Source: Mesobacillus boroniphilus (GTDB lineage: Bacteria > Bacillota > Bacilli > Bacillales > Cytobacillaceae). From it: DNA of 64,000 nucleotides. A program made the translations under genes and the position numbers. Each line of letters starts with the position of its first letter. Position 1 is the stretch's first letter. Shown here in pieces: positions 1 to 9,667 of this stretch. Under the pieces are notes generated by a model that saw nothing but the letters and a program-made list of their open reading frames with translations, was not told the origin of the DNA and did not search any database. The DNA lies in NCBI RefSeq assembly GCF_018424685.1, contig NZ_QTKX01000001.1, forward strand, positions 682,001 through 746,000. The letters are read 5' to 3'.

Positions 1-708
1 TTGTTGTTTGATCTTGATATCGGAATGGGGAATATCGAGATCTTAATGGGTAAACATTCTTCGCTCTCCATTGCCGACTTTCTTTCAGGCAAATCCTCGA
101 TGGAAGAAGTTATTTTTCAGGGTCCGCACGGCGTCGAGTATATTTCAGGCGGTACAGGCTTAAGCCAATTAGTCAGGATGGACCGTAATAGCGTCGAATA
201 TTTTACCTCAAGCTTAAGTGAAGTACTAAGAAAGTATGATTATCTTATTTTCGATATGGGAGCCGGATTGAACGAGGAAACTTTATCGATCCTTCTGTCT
301 GTAAACGAGATATTCGTCATCACAACGACAGAACCAACTTCATTGATGGATGCGTACGCCACTATGAAATACATCCACCTTGCAGATTCAGAATTGCCTT
401 TCTATTTAGTAGTCAACAGGGCTGGTTCTGTCAAGGAGGGCAATGACACGATGGCAAGGCTTGAGGATGTTCTTGTGAAATTTTTAGGCAGGACGCCTAC
501 CAAGCTTGGAATGCTCCCAGATGATAAAACTGTCCAGGAAGCCGTAAAACGCCAGATCCCTTTTACAATGTTCAATGAGAGGTCACAAGCTTCCAAAGGA
601 ATGGCAGCAATTATCGAAAAATATATCAATAAAGAGAGCTACAATGCCGAAAAGAGAGATAATAGGAGTTTTACAGCAAGATTGAAGCAATTCCTTTTCG
701 AAAGGTAG
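1..708 (+). CDS. flhG: FlhG (YlxH), MinD-like flagellar number regulator ATPase, 5'-truncated by window edge
   Basis: The frame is open from the first base and the real start lies upstream. The family is about 298 residues long, so roughly 60 residues including the Walker A loop are missing. The visible part begins with LFDLDIGMGN, the switch I region of MinD/ParA ATPases. YLIFDMGAGL is the Walker B/switch II region. The basic amphipathic C-terminus (ARLKQFLFER) resembles the membrane-targeting helix of MinD-type proteins. FlhG works with the SRP-like GTPase FlhF to set the number and position of flagella. It ends 7 bases before cheB, as in the B. subtilis fla/che operon. Confidence 0.93.
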   Translation: MLFDLDIGMGNIEILMGKHSSLSIADFLSGKSSMEEVIFQGPHGVEYISGGTGLSQLVRMDRNSVEYFTSSLSEVLRKYDYLIFDMGAGLNEETLSILLSVNEIFVITTTEPTSLMDAYATMKYIHLADSELPFYLVVNRAGSVKEGNDTMARLEDVLVKFLGRTPTKLGMLPDDKTVQEAVKRQIPFTMFNERSQASKGMAAIIEKYINKESYNAEKRDNRSFTARLKQFLFER

Positions 709-715
709 TGGTCGA

Positions 716-1804
716 GTGGCAAAAATCAGAGTTCTCATCGTAGACGATTCGGCTTTCATGCGTAAGCTGATCAACGACTTTCTATCAGAACACCCAGAGA
801 TTGAAGTGATTGGCACGGCTCGAAACGGGGAGGACGCCATAAAAAAATGGCGGGAATTACGTCCTGATGTCCTAACACTTGATGTTGAAATGCCCAAATT
901 AAACGGATTAGAAGTTTTGAAGTTGATCATGCAGGAACAACCGCTTCCTGTTGTTATGCTTTCAAGCACCACGAAAGAAGGTGCAGAAACGACACTGCAG
1001 GCGATTCAGGCGGGAGCTGTGGATTTTGTAGCAAAGCCGTCAGGGGCCATTTCTATTGATTTACATAAAATAAAAACGGAGTTAATCCAGAAAGTTTTAT
1101 CTGCAAGCAAAGCTAACTTAACCAAAATAAACATTTTGGAAGATTCAAAATCAGTTGGTAAGAAACTGGACAAGTCAGTAGATTCAGAGATAAAGCCAGC
1201 AGGGAATGTAACAACCAGGGGATTTACCCGTGAATCCAAAAAGATTGTCTGCATAGGAACTTCTACCGGGGGCCCAAGGGCATTGCAGCAGGTCATCACT
1301 TCATTGCCGAAAAATATAGATGTACCTGTCCTTGTCGTCCAGCATATGCCGCCTGGTTTTACAAAATCACTTGCTAATCGACTGGATTCTTTAAGCGATA
1401 TCAGTGTCAAGGAAGCGGAAGATGGTGAGATTTTACAAAAAGGAACTGCTTACATAGCTCCAGGTGGATTTCACTTGAAGGTTAAGAGTTTAGGTTCAAC
1501 GCTTGCAATCAATCTTAGCCAATCGCCGCCTCGTAATGGGCATCGTCCTTCCGTTGATGTGATGTTCGAGTCCATCAGTACGATCAAGAACTACTCTAAA
1601 ATTGCTGTCATCATGACAGGAATGGGGTCAGATGGTTCCAAAGGACTTGTTGAAATGAAAAAAAATGGCATAGTTAAAGCGATTGCCGAATCGCAGGATA
1701 CATCAATTGTTTTCGGGATGCCGAAAGCAGCAATAGCAACGAACATGGTTGATGAGGTAGCGAATGTAGAAAACATCGCGCAAACAATCATGAATTATAT
1801 TTAA
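716..1804 (+). CDS. cheB: CheB, chemoreceptor glutamate methylesterase/deamidase
   Basis: 362 residues with a GTG start. The N-terminal receiver domain (about 1-120) has the acidic pair D10-D11 and the predicted phospho-acceptor D56 in LTLDVEMP. The C-terminal methylesterase domain (about 175-360) has the Ser-His-Asp triad regions IGTSTGGPRAL, VVQHMPPGFT and MTGMGSDGSKG. CheA-phosphorylated CheB removes methyl groups from chemoreceptors during adaptation. The gene sits between flhG and cheA in the fla/che operon. A variable linker (about 125-170, Lys/Ser rich) joins the two domains. Confidence 0.96.
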   Translation: MAKIRVLIVDDSAFMRKLINDFLSEHPEIEVIGTARNGEDAIKKWRELRPDVLTLDVEMPKLNGLEVLKLIMQEQPLPVVMLSSTTKEGAETTLQAIQAGAVDFVAKPSGAISIDLHKIKTELIQKVLSASKANLTKINILEDSKSVGKKLDKSVDSEIKPAGNVTTRGFTRESKKIVCIGTSTGGPRALQQVITSLPKNIDVPVLVVQHMPPGFTKSLANRLDSLSDISVKEAEDGEILQKGTAYIAPGGFHLKVKSLGSTLAINLSQSPPRNGHRPSVDVMFESISTIKNYSKIAVIMTGMGSDGSKGLVEMKKNGIVKAIAESQDTSIVFGMPKAAIATNMVDEVANVENIAQTIMNYI

Positions 1805-1823
1805 GGCCGGAGGTGCTGTGCAC

Positions 1824-3881
1824 ATGGAATTGAATCAATATCTTGAAGTCTTTATAGAAGAAAGTAAAGAACATTTACAGGCCTGTAATGAACAATTGTT
1901 GGAATTAGAAAAGAATCCACAGGATTTATCGATCATTAATGAAATTTTCAGGTCAGCCCATACTCTTAAAGGGATGTCAGCGACAATGGGTTATGAAGAT
2001 CTGGCAAGCCTTACTCATCAAATGGAAAATGTACTTGATGCGATAAGGAATAACAGATTGGCAACAACACCTGAAATACTTGATGTTATTTTCATGGCCG
2101 TTGATCACCTTGAGGATATGGTTCAGTCGATCGCGGCTGGCGGCGATGGTAAAAAGGACGTAACTGAAACAGTCGAAAAGTTAAAATTGATTGAAAAAGG
2201 GGAATCTTTGTCAGGATCCGCTGATAAGGAAGTTGCAGCTACAGCCGCTTTAGAAGCCAAACAACAATCCCATTACGATGAATTTGAACTGACCGTTTTA
2301 AAGCAGTCGAAAGAACAAGGATTCGGTGTTTATGAAATTGGGATCGCTTTGCGTGAAGATTGCTTACTAAAAGCTGCACGAGTCTATATGGTTTTTGAGG
2401 TACTGGAGCAGATTGGTGAAGTAATCAAAGCAAACCCTTCAGTAGAGCAACTAGAGGAAGAACAATTTGACGATGAATTTACTGTAACCATTGTCTCCAA
2501 AGAGGAACCAGAGGATATTAAAGGCAAGATCATGAAAGTGTCTGAAGTTGTGAAAACTGACTTAAGGTCATTTGATTTTGATGAAGAAAGTAATGATACG
2601 TATAGTGAAGTTTTGGCAAATTCAAACGCCCAGGTAGAAGCTAATACTCCTGCCTCCGAACAATCCCAATCGATTGGTACTGAAGTATCGCAGGTTAATG
2701 ATAAAAAAGGCAATGTCAAACAGCAAACGAATAACAGCAAAACGATTAGGGTAAATATCGAACGTTTAGATATTTTAATGAATTTATTTGAAGAGCTTGT
2801 AATCGACCGGGGGCGACTAGAGCAAATTTCCAAAGATCTGGACAATGGCGAACTTACTGAAACGGTCGAGAGAATGTCAAGGATCTCCGGTGACCTGCAA
2901 AATATCATCTTGAATATGCGGATGGTCCAGGTAGAGACGGTATTCAATCGCTTCCCTAGAATGATTCGTCAGTTAGCGAGAGATTTAAATAAAAAGATCA
3001 ACCTCGAAATCGTAGGTGCTGAAACCGAATTGGATCGAACGGTAATTGATGAAATCGGTGATCCGCTTGTGCATTTATTGAGAAATTCAGTTGACCATGG
3101 CATTGAATCACCTGAAGTGCGGAAGGCAAAGGGCAAGAATGAAGAGGGTACTGTGGTACTTCGCGCTTTCCATAGTGGAAATCATGTGTTCATTGAAATT
3201 GAGGATGATGGTGCTGGAATCAGCAGGGATAAGGTCTTGAAAAAGGCAATCAGTAAAGGAATCATTACCGAACAATCCGCAGCTGGTTTTACTGATAAGC
3301 AAGCGTATGAATTAATCCTTTCATCTGGGTTCTCTACCGCTGAGAAAATATCTGATATTTCCGGACGCGGAGTAGGGTTGGATGTTGTAAAGAATACGAT
3401 CGAGTCATTGGGAGGCTCAATCTCTATTGATTCAAAAGAAAATGAGGGAACAATTTTCTCAATCCAGCTTCCACTGACATTATCGATCATTTCTGTAATG
3501 TTAGTCGAAATCCAGAAAGAAAAATTCGCTATTCCTTTGTCATCGATCATTGAGACAGCAATAATCAAGGACACTGACATCATGAATGCTCATAATCAAA
3601 AGGTGATTGATTTTAGAGGCAAAGTTGTGCCGCTACTGTTCTTAAAGGATATCTTCGAGGTACCGTCAGAGCCCGATGAAGATCAATTCCACTCCGTGAT
3701 AATCGTTCGAAAAGGAGATAAGATGGCTGGTTTGATTGTAGACTCATTCATCGGACAGCAAGAAGTAGTCCTTAAATCATTAGGAAATTATTTAACGAAT
3801 GTATTTGCGATTTCGGGAGCTACAATCCTGGGAGATGGCCAGGTAGCTTTGATTGTGGATTGCAATGCCTTAATTAAATAG
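1824..3881 (+). CDS. cheA: CheA, chemotaxis sensor histidine kinase
   Basis: I place the start at the ATG at 1824, which lies 8 bases after GGAGGTG. An in-frame GTG at 1818 is too close to that site. 685 residues. The P1 domain carries the phospho-accepting H46 in FRSAHTLKG. A P2 region for CheY/CheB docking follows, then a polar linker, the P3 dimerisation helices, and the P4 ATPase domain (N box LLRNSVDHGIE, G1 EIEDDGAGIS, G2 SGRGVGLDVV). The C-terminus is a CheW-like P5 domain. CheA autophosphorylates in receptor arrays and passes phosphate to CheY and CheB. It is followed by its coupling protein CheW. Confidence 0.97.
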   Translation: MELNQYLEVFIEESKEHLQACNEQLLELEKNPQDLSIINEIFRSAHTLKGMSATMGYEDLASLTHQMENVLDAIRNNRLATTPEILDVIFMAVDHLEDMVQSIAAGGDGKKDVTETVEKLKLIEKGESLSGSADKEVAATAALEAKQQSHYDEFELTVLKQSKEQGFGVYEIGIALREDCLLKAARVYMVFEVLEQIGEVIKANPSVEQLEEEQFDDEFTVTIVSKEEPEDIKGKIMKVSEVVKTDLRSFDFDEESNDTYSEVLANSNAQVEANTPASEQSQSIGTEVSQVNDKKGNVKQQTNNSKTIRVNIERLDILMNLFEELVIDRGRLEQISKDLDNGELTETVERMSRISGDLQNIILNMRMVQVETVFNRFPRMIRQLARDLNKKINLEIVGAETELDRTVIDEIGDPLVHLLRNSVDHGIESPEVRKAKGKNEEGTVVLRAFHSGNHVFIEIEDDGAGISRDKVLKKAISKGIITEQSAAGFTDKQAYELILSSGFSTAEKISDISGRGVGLDVVKNTIESLGGSISIDSKENEGTIFSIQLPLTLSIISVMLVEIQKEKFAIPLSSIIETAIIKDTDIMNAHNQKVIDFRGKVVPLLFLKDIFEVPSEPDEDQFHSVIIVRKGDKMAGLIVDSFIGQQEVVLKSLGNYLTNVFAISGATILGDGQVALIVDCNALIK

Positions 3882-3926
3882 ATTCCTGCTTAATCGAATG
3901 ACGATGATATTTTAGGAGTGATGAAA

Positions 3927-4382
3927 ATGGCTGAAAATTCGGTTTCAGACTTGAAAGTAATCGTGTTCCAGTTGAATGATAAAGAGTATGGTGTTCCTGT
4001 AAGCCAGGTTAAATCTATTGAAAAAATCATGCATATCACAAGGGTCCCCCATACAAATCCTTTTGTTAAAGGGGTGATGAACCTACGAGGAGTGGTTACT
4101 CCTCTCTTGGATTTACGTGTAAGGTTTGGCATGGGAGAACAAGCATACTCCGAAGGAACACGTGTAATTATTGTTTCCGTAGAAGATAAAGAAGTAGGAT
4201 TGATTGTAGATGGGGCAAATGATGTCATTGATATCCCAACTAGCATGATTGAACCACCGCCTGAGGTCGTTGGTATAGCAGCTGAAGGTTTTATTGATGG
4301 TGTAGCCAATTTGGATAAGAGGTTATTGATTTTAATAGATTTGAACAAAATCCTTGAGTCCGATGAAGTTAAAGCTTTGTAA
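3927..4382 (+). CDS. cheW: CheW, chemotaxis receptor-kinase coupling protein
   Basis: A single CheW domain of about 152 residues. The start at 3927 (MAENSVSDLK) is chosen because AGGAG lies 8 bases upstream. In-frame alternatives at 3918 and 3921 overlap that site. The sequence shows the expected conserved stretches, YGVPVSQVKSIEKI, NLRGVVTPLLDLR and VGLIVDGANDVIDI. CheW links methyl-accepting chemoreceptors to CheA in the polar signalling arrays. It follows cheA by 45 bases and precedes cheC, the usual Firmicute order. Confidence 0.96.
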   Translation: MAENSVSDLKVIVFQLNDKEYGVPVSQVKSIEKIMHITRVPHTNPFVKGVMNLRGVVTPLLDLRVRFGMGEQAYSEGTRVIIVSVEDKEVGLIVDGANDVIDIPTSMIEPPPEVVGIAAEGFIDGVANLDKRLLILIDLNKILESDEVKAL

Positions 4383-4399
4383 GTGAAGGGAATAAAACT

Positions 4400-5041
4400 A
4401 TGACTTTTCTAAAAAGTATTTCGGACGTTCACCTTGATATATTAAAAGAGGTAGGAAATATTGGAGCAGGACATGCTGCAACGGCTTTATCAACTTTATT
4501 GAATAAAAAAATCGATATGAAAGTGCCCAGTGTCAGGGTAGTATCCTTTGATGAAGTGATGGACCTGGCCGGTGGAGCCGACAATGTGGTAGCAAGTGTT
4601 TTCCTTAGGATAGAGGGAGATGCTCCAGGGAGCATGTTTTTTATCCTTCCGCTTCCCCAGGCGGAGAAATATATCGGCCAACTTACAAAAAACTACTCAT
4701 TCTCGTTTTCTGAAGAACCGGATAATGAACTGGCATTGTCCGCTCTTCAGGAATTAGGCAATATTTTATCAGGGTCATATCTATCTTCTCTTTCGGATTT
4801 CACAAAACTGAGCCTGTATCCATCTGTTCCCGCTTTAAGTATAGACATGGTAGGAGCAGTTATCAGTTTCGGACTGCTGGAATTGTCGCAGGTGAGTGAT
4901 TATGCAATCGTGATTGATACGGCATTGGATGAAGAAGATGCTCAATTGCCTGACAGTGTTAATGGCCATTTCTTTTTATTGCCAGACCCGGATTCATTCC
5001 ATATCATTTTTTCTGCACTAGGAGTAAGGGTTGATGCATAA
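4400..5041 (+). CDS. cheC: CheC, CheY-P phosphatase
   Basis: 213 residues. Two internal repeats carry the CheC/CheX/FliY phosphatase signature. The first is LKEVGNIGAGHAATAL near residue 15, and the second is LQELGNILSGSYLSSL near residue 117. In the family the Glu and Asn of each motif attack phosphorylated CheY. CheC also binds CheD, which links receptor deamidation to CheY-P level in Gram-positive chemotaxis. Its last 8 bases overlap the start of cheD, so the two genes are probably translationally coupled. Confidence 0.95.
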   Translation: MTFLKSISDVHLDILKEVGNIGAGHAATALSTLLNKKIDMKVPSVRVVSFDEVMDLAGGADNVVASVFLRIEGDAPGSMFFILPLPQAEKYIGQLTKNYSFSFSEEPDNELALSALQELGNILSGSYLSSLSDFTKLSLYPSVPALSIDMVGAVISFGLLELSQVSDYAIVIDTALDEEDAQLPDSVNGHFFLLPDPDSFHIIFSALGVRVDA

Positions 5042-5531
5042 AACAGCAGAAATCATCAAAGTTGGCATTGCCGATATGAATATGGTTAAGGTTCCGGATT
5101 TAATACGGACCACAGGCCTTGGTTCCTGTGTTGGTGTGGTATTGTATGATCAGGCGAGAGAAATGGCGGGCATGGCGCATGTCATGCTGCCAGACTCTTC
5201 ATTATCCCGCGCAGAGCCACTGAATAAGGCGAAATTCGCTAATACTGCCATTAAGGAACTATTAAATGCCTTGATAAAAGCAGGAGCTAGACCTTCGGGA
5301 ATAAAAGCGAAGATTGCTGGCGGTGCACAAATGTTCCAGTTTTCCGGAAGCAGTGACATGATGAGAATTGGGCCAAGGAATGTGGAAGCAGTTTTACACG
5401 AATTGAAGGAACTCAGGATTCCAGTTATCGCCCAGGATGTAGGAGGGAATAGCGGAAGGACAATTGAGTTCGACCCAAAAACCGGTTTTATGCAAATCAG
5501 GACTGTTAATAAAGGGAATAGTGAAATTTAA
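5034..5531 (+). CDS. cheD: CheD, chemoreceptor glutamine deamidase
   Basis: 165 residues from the ATG at 5034. The adjacent TTG at 5031 would add one residue. The catalytic Cys and His of the CheD family are visible as C32 in TTGLGSCVGV and H49 in GMAHVMLPDS. CheD deamidates specific glutamines of chemoreceptors and is sequestered by CheC. The start lies inside the end of cheC, in keeping with their protein partnership. Confidence 0.95.
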   Translation: MHKTAEIIKVGIADMNMVKVPDLIRTTGLGSCVGVVLYDQAREMAGMAHVMLPDSSLSRAEPLNKAKFANTAIKELLNALIKAGARPSGIKAKIAGGAQMFQFSGSSDMMRIGPRNVEAVLHELKELRIPVIAQDVGGNSGRTIEFDPKTGFMQIRTVNKGNSEI

Positions 5532-5589
5532 TTAATTGATTATAAATAGCTTCAGAGAATAATGCGTAATGCGCGTGAGGAGGATTACA

Positions 5590-6351
5590 ATGGTACGAGG
5601 ATCTACTTCGGAAGAACAGGTAACATGGGATAAATGGGTACAGTTCCGTGATCCGGATGCAGGTAATTTACTGATAAAAAAATATATGCCACTTGTTTCC
5701 TACCATGTGCAAAGAATTTCAGTTAGTCTTCCGAAAAGTGTGTCTAGAGATGATCTAAGAAGTCTTGGAATGATTGGTTTATATGATGCTCTAGAAAAAT
5801 TCGATCCAAACAGGGATCTGAAATTTGATACATATTCTTCTTTTAGAATTCGCGGAGCGATTTTAGATGGATTAAGAAAGGAAGACTGGCTGCCAAGAAG
5901 TACCCGGGAAAAAGCAAAGAAGATTGATGCAGCGGTTGAGAGACTGGAACAGCGATTTATGAGAAATGCGACCATCGAAGAAATTGCCAGCGAACTAAAT
6001 ATGGATGAAACCGAAATTTACACAACAATAAATGAACATTTTTTTGCGAATGTACTATCCATAGATGAACATCCAATCGAAAATGATGACCGTGATAACC
6101 AATCATTCGTAATCAAGGATGAAAAAGCTGAAATTCCTGAAGATAAACTGTTAAAGTCTGAAATGCTGGAAGAGATAGCTGAAAAAGTCTCAAAATTAAA
6201 TGAAAAAGAACAACTCGTTTTGAGTTTGTTTTATAAAGAAGAATTAACGTTAACCGAGATTGGACAAGTCATGAATTTATCTACCTCAAGGATCTCGCAG
6301 ATTCATTCAAAAGCGATTTTTAAACTGAGAAAATGGCTAGAGACAGCCTAA
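5590..6351 (+). CDS. sigD: SigD, sigma-28 family RNA polymerase sigma factor for motility
   Basis: 253 residues from the ATG at 5590, which is preceded by GAGGAGG at 6 bases. An upstream in-frame ATG at 5569 has no such site. The length matches the roughly 254-residue B. subtilis protein. Region 2 contains DALEKFDPNRDLKFDTY and SFRIRGAILD. Region 3 follows, and region 4 has the helix-turn-helix LTEIGQVMNLSTSRISQIHS. SigD directs transcription of late flagellar, chemotaxis and autolysin genes. As in B. subtilis it lies near the 3' end of the long fla/che operon, after cheD. Confidence 0.96.
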   Translation: MVRGSTSEEQVTWDKWVQFRDPDAGNLLIKKYMPLVSYHVQRISVSLPKSVSRDDLRSLGMIGLYDALEKFDPNRDLKFDTYSSFRIRGAILDGLRKEDWLPRSTREKAKKIDAAVERLEQRFMRNATIEEIASELNMDETEIYTTINEHFFANVLSIDEHPIENDDRDNQSFVIKDEKAEIPEDKLLKSEMLEEIAEKVSKLNEKEQLVLSLFYKEELTLTEIGQVMNLSTSRISQIHSKAIFKLRKWLETA

Positions 6352-6370
6352 CAGAAGGTAGGAGATCAAC

Positions 6371-7753
6371 TTGGCGACGGAGTACAAGGTGAGGTTATCC
6401 CAGGACAGGCATACTGCTGAATTGATTGTAGATTCCGAAAATAAGGAATTAGCTTTTTCTGAAGAAGAATTAATGAAGATTTTAGAAGAAGAAAAAATTG
6501 TATACGGCGTTAAACGGGATGTTTTGGCGCAAATCTTGGAAAATCCTAATTCCTTCGAATTCCCAGTCACAATAGCTGTTGGGGAGGCAAAAGTGGATGG
6601 TGCAGATTCATATTTGCGGAACGAACTCCAACAAGACGGCCTTCATGACCATAAAGTTTTTAATTTTCGTTCTGTTATCCAAATTCCTTCTGTAAGAAAG
6701 GGCCAGTTGCTGGCTTCTGTAGTTCCGCCAATGAATGGAACACAGGGGACAGATGTCACGGGGAGGGTAATACCGGCAAAGCCAGGGCGTCCACTCAGGG
6801 TAAAGCCGGGGAATAATGTAATGTTTGAATCCGGACAGTTCTATGCAACATGCGATGGGAAGGTAAGTATTACAGATAAATCCATCTCGGTCAATCCTGT
6901 ATTCGAGGTCAAAGGAGATCTTGATTTAAGGACGGGGAACATTGATTTTGTTGGAAATATCGCCATTAAAGGCAATGTGCCAAGTGGGTATGAATTGACA
7001 GCTGGTGGAGACATCATAGTGGATGGACTTGTTGAAGCAGCCAACCTCCATGCAGAAGGCAATATCATCATCAAAGGCGGTGTAGCCGGAGCGATGAAGG
7101 GGAAGGTTACTGCTGGAGGAAATGTACTGGCGAATTACCTAAACCAGGCCAATGTAAAAGCAGGGCAGGATATTATCGTGAAGACATCCATTTTGCACAG
7201 TAAACTGACTGCTGCCGGAAATGTAGATTGCCGTACAGCAACAATCATCGGGGGAACTATCTCTGCTGGGCGCAATATTTCCGTCAAAGAATTAGGCAAT
7301 GAGCTTTTTACTAAAACAGAATTAGCGGTTGGCTGGGATCCAATGCTGGAAAGTGCTGAACTTGAAACTCTTCAATCCATAGAAACAGCTAAAGCCAATA
7401 TTCGCAAACTCACGGAAATAGAAGTGAAGCTTGCTGAAATTGGCAAGAGGGCAGGTTCCCTTACAATTGAACAACAGCAAATGATTTCTAAGCAGCGAAA
7501 AACAAGGCGGAATTTTGAAACTAGTTTATCGGAATTGTTGGCTGAACTTGAGTTTCTTCAAATTGAAAAACAGGAAAGATTACACTCATCCTTATTTGTA
7601 TTTGAAAAAGTATTCCCGAATACAAAGGTGTTTTTTGGAAAGTATGCGTTCATGACAAACCAGCATTACAAAAAAGTGAGTTTTTTTCTCGAAAATAGTG
7701 AGATTTCGATTGGTCCAATCATTGATACTGAAAGTCCACTAGTTAGGAAGTGA
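6371..7753 (+). CDS. FapA-family (DUF342) polymer-forming protein
   Basis: 460 residues from a TTG start preceded by AGGTAGGAG. The N-terminal quarter is a mixed alpha/beta region. The centre (about 120-320) is rich in short Gly/Val/Ile repeats such as GNIAIKGNVPSGY and AEGNIIIKGGVAGAMKG. These are typical of the right-handed beta-helix of DUF342/FapA proteins. A charged coiled-coil-like stretch (about 325-400) and a small C-terminal domain follow. The biochemical role is not known. Its place between sigD and an swrB-like gene suggests a cell-surface or motility-linked job, which is inference. B. subtilis has swrB directly after sigD, so this gene is additional to that layout. Confidence 0.85.
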   Translation: MATEYKVRLSQDRHTAELIVDSENKELAFSEEELMKILEEEKIVYGVKRDVLAQILENPNSFEFPVTIAVGEAKVDGADSYLRNELQQDGLHDHKVFNFRSVIQIPSVRKGQLLASVVPPMNGTQGTDVTGRVIPAKPGRPLRVKPGNNVMFESGQFYATCDGKVSITDKSISVNPVFEVKGDLDLRTGNIDFVGNIAIKGNVPSGYELTAGGDIIVDGLVEAANLHAEGNIIIKGGVAGAMKGKVTAGGNVLANYLNQANVKAGQDIIVKTSILHSKLTAAGNVDCRTATIIGGTISAGRNISVKELGNELFTKTELAVGWDPMLESAELETLQSIETAKANIRKLTEIEVKLAEIGKRAGSLTIEQQQMISKQRKTRRNFETSLSELLAELEFLQIEKQERLHSSLFVFEKVFPNTKVFFGKYAFMTNQHYKKVSFFLENSEISIGPIIDTESPLVRK

Positions 7754-7754
7754 C

Positions 7755-8069
7755 ATGATGAGCCTCAAAGCAATCGAAATGCAGATTGCGCTTCCGAGGA
7801 CACATGATGCCGGCAAAATTCAGGAACAACTTCAGCAGCGGGGACAGAATCTTCAGGAGCATGCGGCACAAAGTGTGACAAAGGAAGATGATTTAAAGCG
7901 CAAGACCGTGGTTAAAAATAACCAAAAGCAAGAAGCCCGCCTGAATCAGGAGGGCAGCCAATCAGGCCACCAGCAGCAAAATGGCAGGGGAAATCATACG
8001 AATAAGGAAGACCAACCTGCACAGCCACACCACCCGTATAAAGGGAAGGTGATTGATTACAGCGGATAG
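7755..8069 (+). CDS. small Gln/Asn-rich hypothetical protein
   Basis: 104 residues, starting 1 base after the preceding stop. An alternative ATG lies one codon later. The sequence is very hydrophilic and Gln rich, with no membrane segment or signal peptide. It looks mostly disordered apart from a short N-terminal stretch (IEMQIALPRTHDAGKIQEQL). It ends in a conserved-looking HPYKGKVIDYSG tail. I do not recognise the family. Tight spacing to both neighbours makes it part of the sigD-swrB transcript and supports it as a real gene. Confidence 0.75.
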   Translation: MMSLKAIEMQIALPRTHDAGKIQEQLQQRGQNLQEHAAQSVTKEDDLKRKTVVKNNQKQEARLNQEGSQSGHQQQNGRGNHTNKEDQPAQPHHPYKGKVIDYSG

Positions 8070-8078
8070 AGGGATGTT

Positions 8079-8663
8079 ATGACCACTTTTCTACTACTCT
8101 TAAGCCTCATATTAAACGCGGCAGCAATCTTCGCAATCATCCTATTATATTTACGACAAAATCGGCTTGTAGAAGCAGAGAAAAAGCAGGGGAAAATCAT
8201 TAATGAAATTGAAGAGATATTTTCAGCATACCTCTTTGAATTAAAAGAGGAAAATGATAAATTCCTTGAATTGATGACTAAAACAAAATTCCAAAAGCAA
8301 CAGGGCAATATTGAATCAACTGCTATCGATGCAGCAGGTGAGGAGACGGAAACAGACTCCGGTCATATAACCCAGGCCAAACAGCAAAATCGACTTGGTA
8401 AAGGCATTTCCTATCATACTGCCAAGAAGGCGTACCAGCAAAATCGTGAAGCAGTCCCACCTGATTTACATTTGCCAGAGGATGATAAAATTGATATCGA
8501 TTCACAGCTAAATCCCGTCGAACCAAATCAATTAAGTTTTATTGATCAGGTTTTACACATGAAGAAACAGGGATTGACGATCGAAGAAATTGCAAGGGAT
8601 CTGGATAAAGGGAAAACGGAGATAGAACTTTTGCTTAAATTTCGGCAAAATACGCAAGAATAA
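8079..8663 (+). CDS. swrB: SwrB/YlxL-like membrane-anchored protein
   Basis: 194 residues. A single N-terminal membrane segment (TFLLLLSLILNAAAIFAIIL) is followed by a charged helical stretch and a long polar linker. The C-terminus is a helix-turn-helix-like segment, MKKQGLTIEEIARDLDKGKT. This layout and the position just before rpsB match SwrB (YlxL), which in B. subtilis activates assembly of the flagellar export apparatus. Sequence identity looks low and the protein is longer than the roughly 167-residue B. subtilis one. The call therefore rests on architecture and synteny. It is the last gene of the motility operon. Confidence 0.7.
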   Translation: MTTFLLLLSLILNAAAIFAIILLYLRQNRLVEAEKKQGKIINEIEEIFSAYLFELKEENDKFLELMTKTKFQKQQGNIESTAIDAAGEETETDSGHITQAKQQNRLGKGISYHTAKKAYQQNREAVPPDLHLPEDDKIDIDSQLNPVEPNQLSFIDQVLHMKKQGLTIEEIARDLDKGKTEIELLLKFRQNTQE

Positions 8664-8664
8664 C

Positions 8665-8693
8665 TTGAATGTAAGTTTTATTTATGCTATATT
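8665..8693 (+). promoter_or_regulatory. SigA-type promoter for rpsB
   Basis: TTGAAT, a 17-base spacer, then TATATT with a TGC extended -10 (8685-8693). It begins right after the swrB-like stop codon. The roughly 100-base leader that follows contains a GCCAG/CTGGC inverted repeat before the ribosome binding site. The leader could take part in autoregulation by S2, but I see no structure that proves it. Confidence 0.75.
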
Positions 8694-8768
8694 ATCTCAT
8701 GGTGTTAATACACACGTTCATTGATTTGGCCAGATGGTGCTGTTTTGTCAGTTCCTGGCTGAAGATGA

Positions 8769-9518
<750 letters not shown>

Positions 9519-9528
9519 TTTAAAATAA

Positions 9529-9566
9529 GGTGATATAGGGAAGCACCCTTTATCACCTTTTTTTAA
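9529..9566 (+). terminator. intrinsic terminator after rpsB
   Basis: GGTGATA (9529-9535) pairs with TATCACC (9551-9557), with an inner AGGG/CCCT extension, followed by a run of seven or more T. It separates rpsB from tsf, so tsf depends on read-through or its own promoter. Confidence 0.85.
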
Positions 9567-9602
9567 GACTTATAATCCATATAAGTTCCATTGGGGTTTA
9601 TA

Positions 9603-9633
9603 TTGGCGAAATCAAGTTAAAATAAAGTATAGT
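9603..9633 (+). promoter_or_regulatory. possible promoter for tsf
   Basis: TTGGCG and TATAGT are separated by a 19-base spacer, 35 bases before the tsf start. The spacing is longer than ideal and the -35 is imperfect, so this is only a candidate. A strong terminator lies just upstream, which makes a local promoter likely. Confidence 0.35.
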
Positions 9634-9667
9634 TACATATAACCAAGATTTTAGGAGGAATTTCATT

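Noticed and set aside
583..972. Long minus-strand frames opposite cheB, cheA, infB, pnp and other genes
   Set aside because: They are antisense shadows of strongly supported genes with shadow-like Ser/Leu/Cys-rich composition and no ribosome binding sites.
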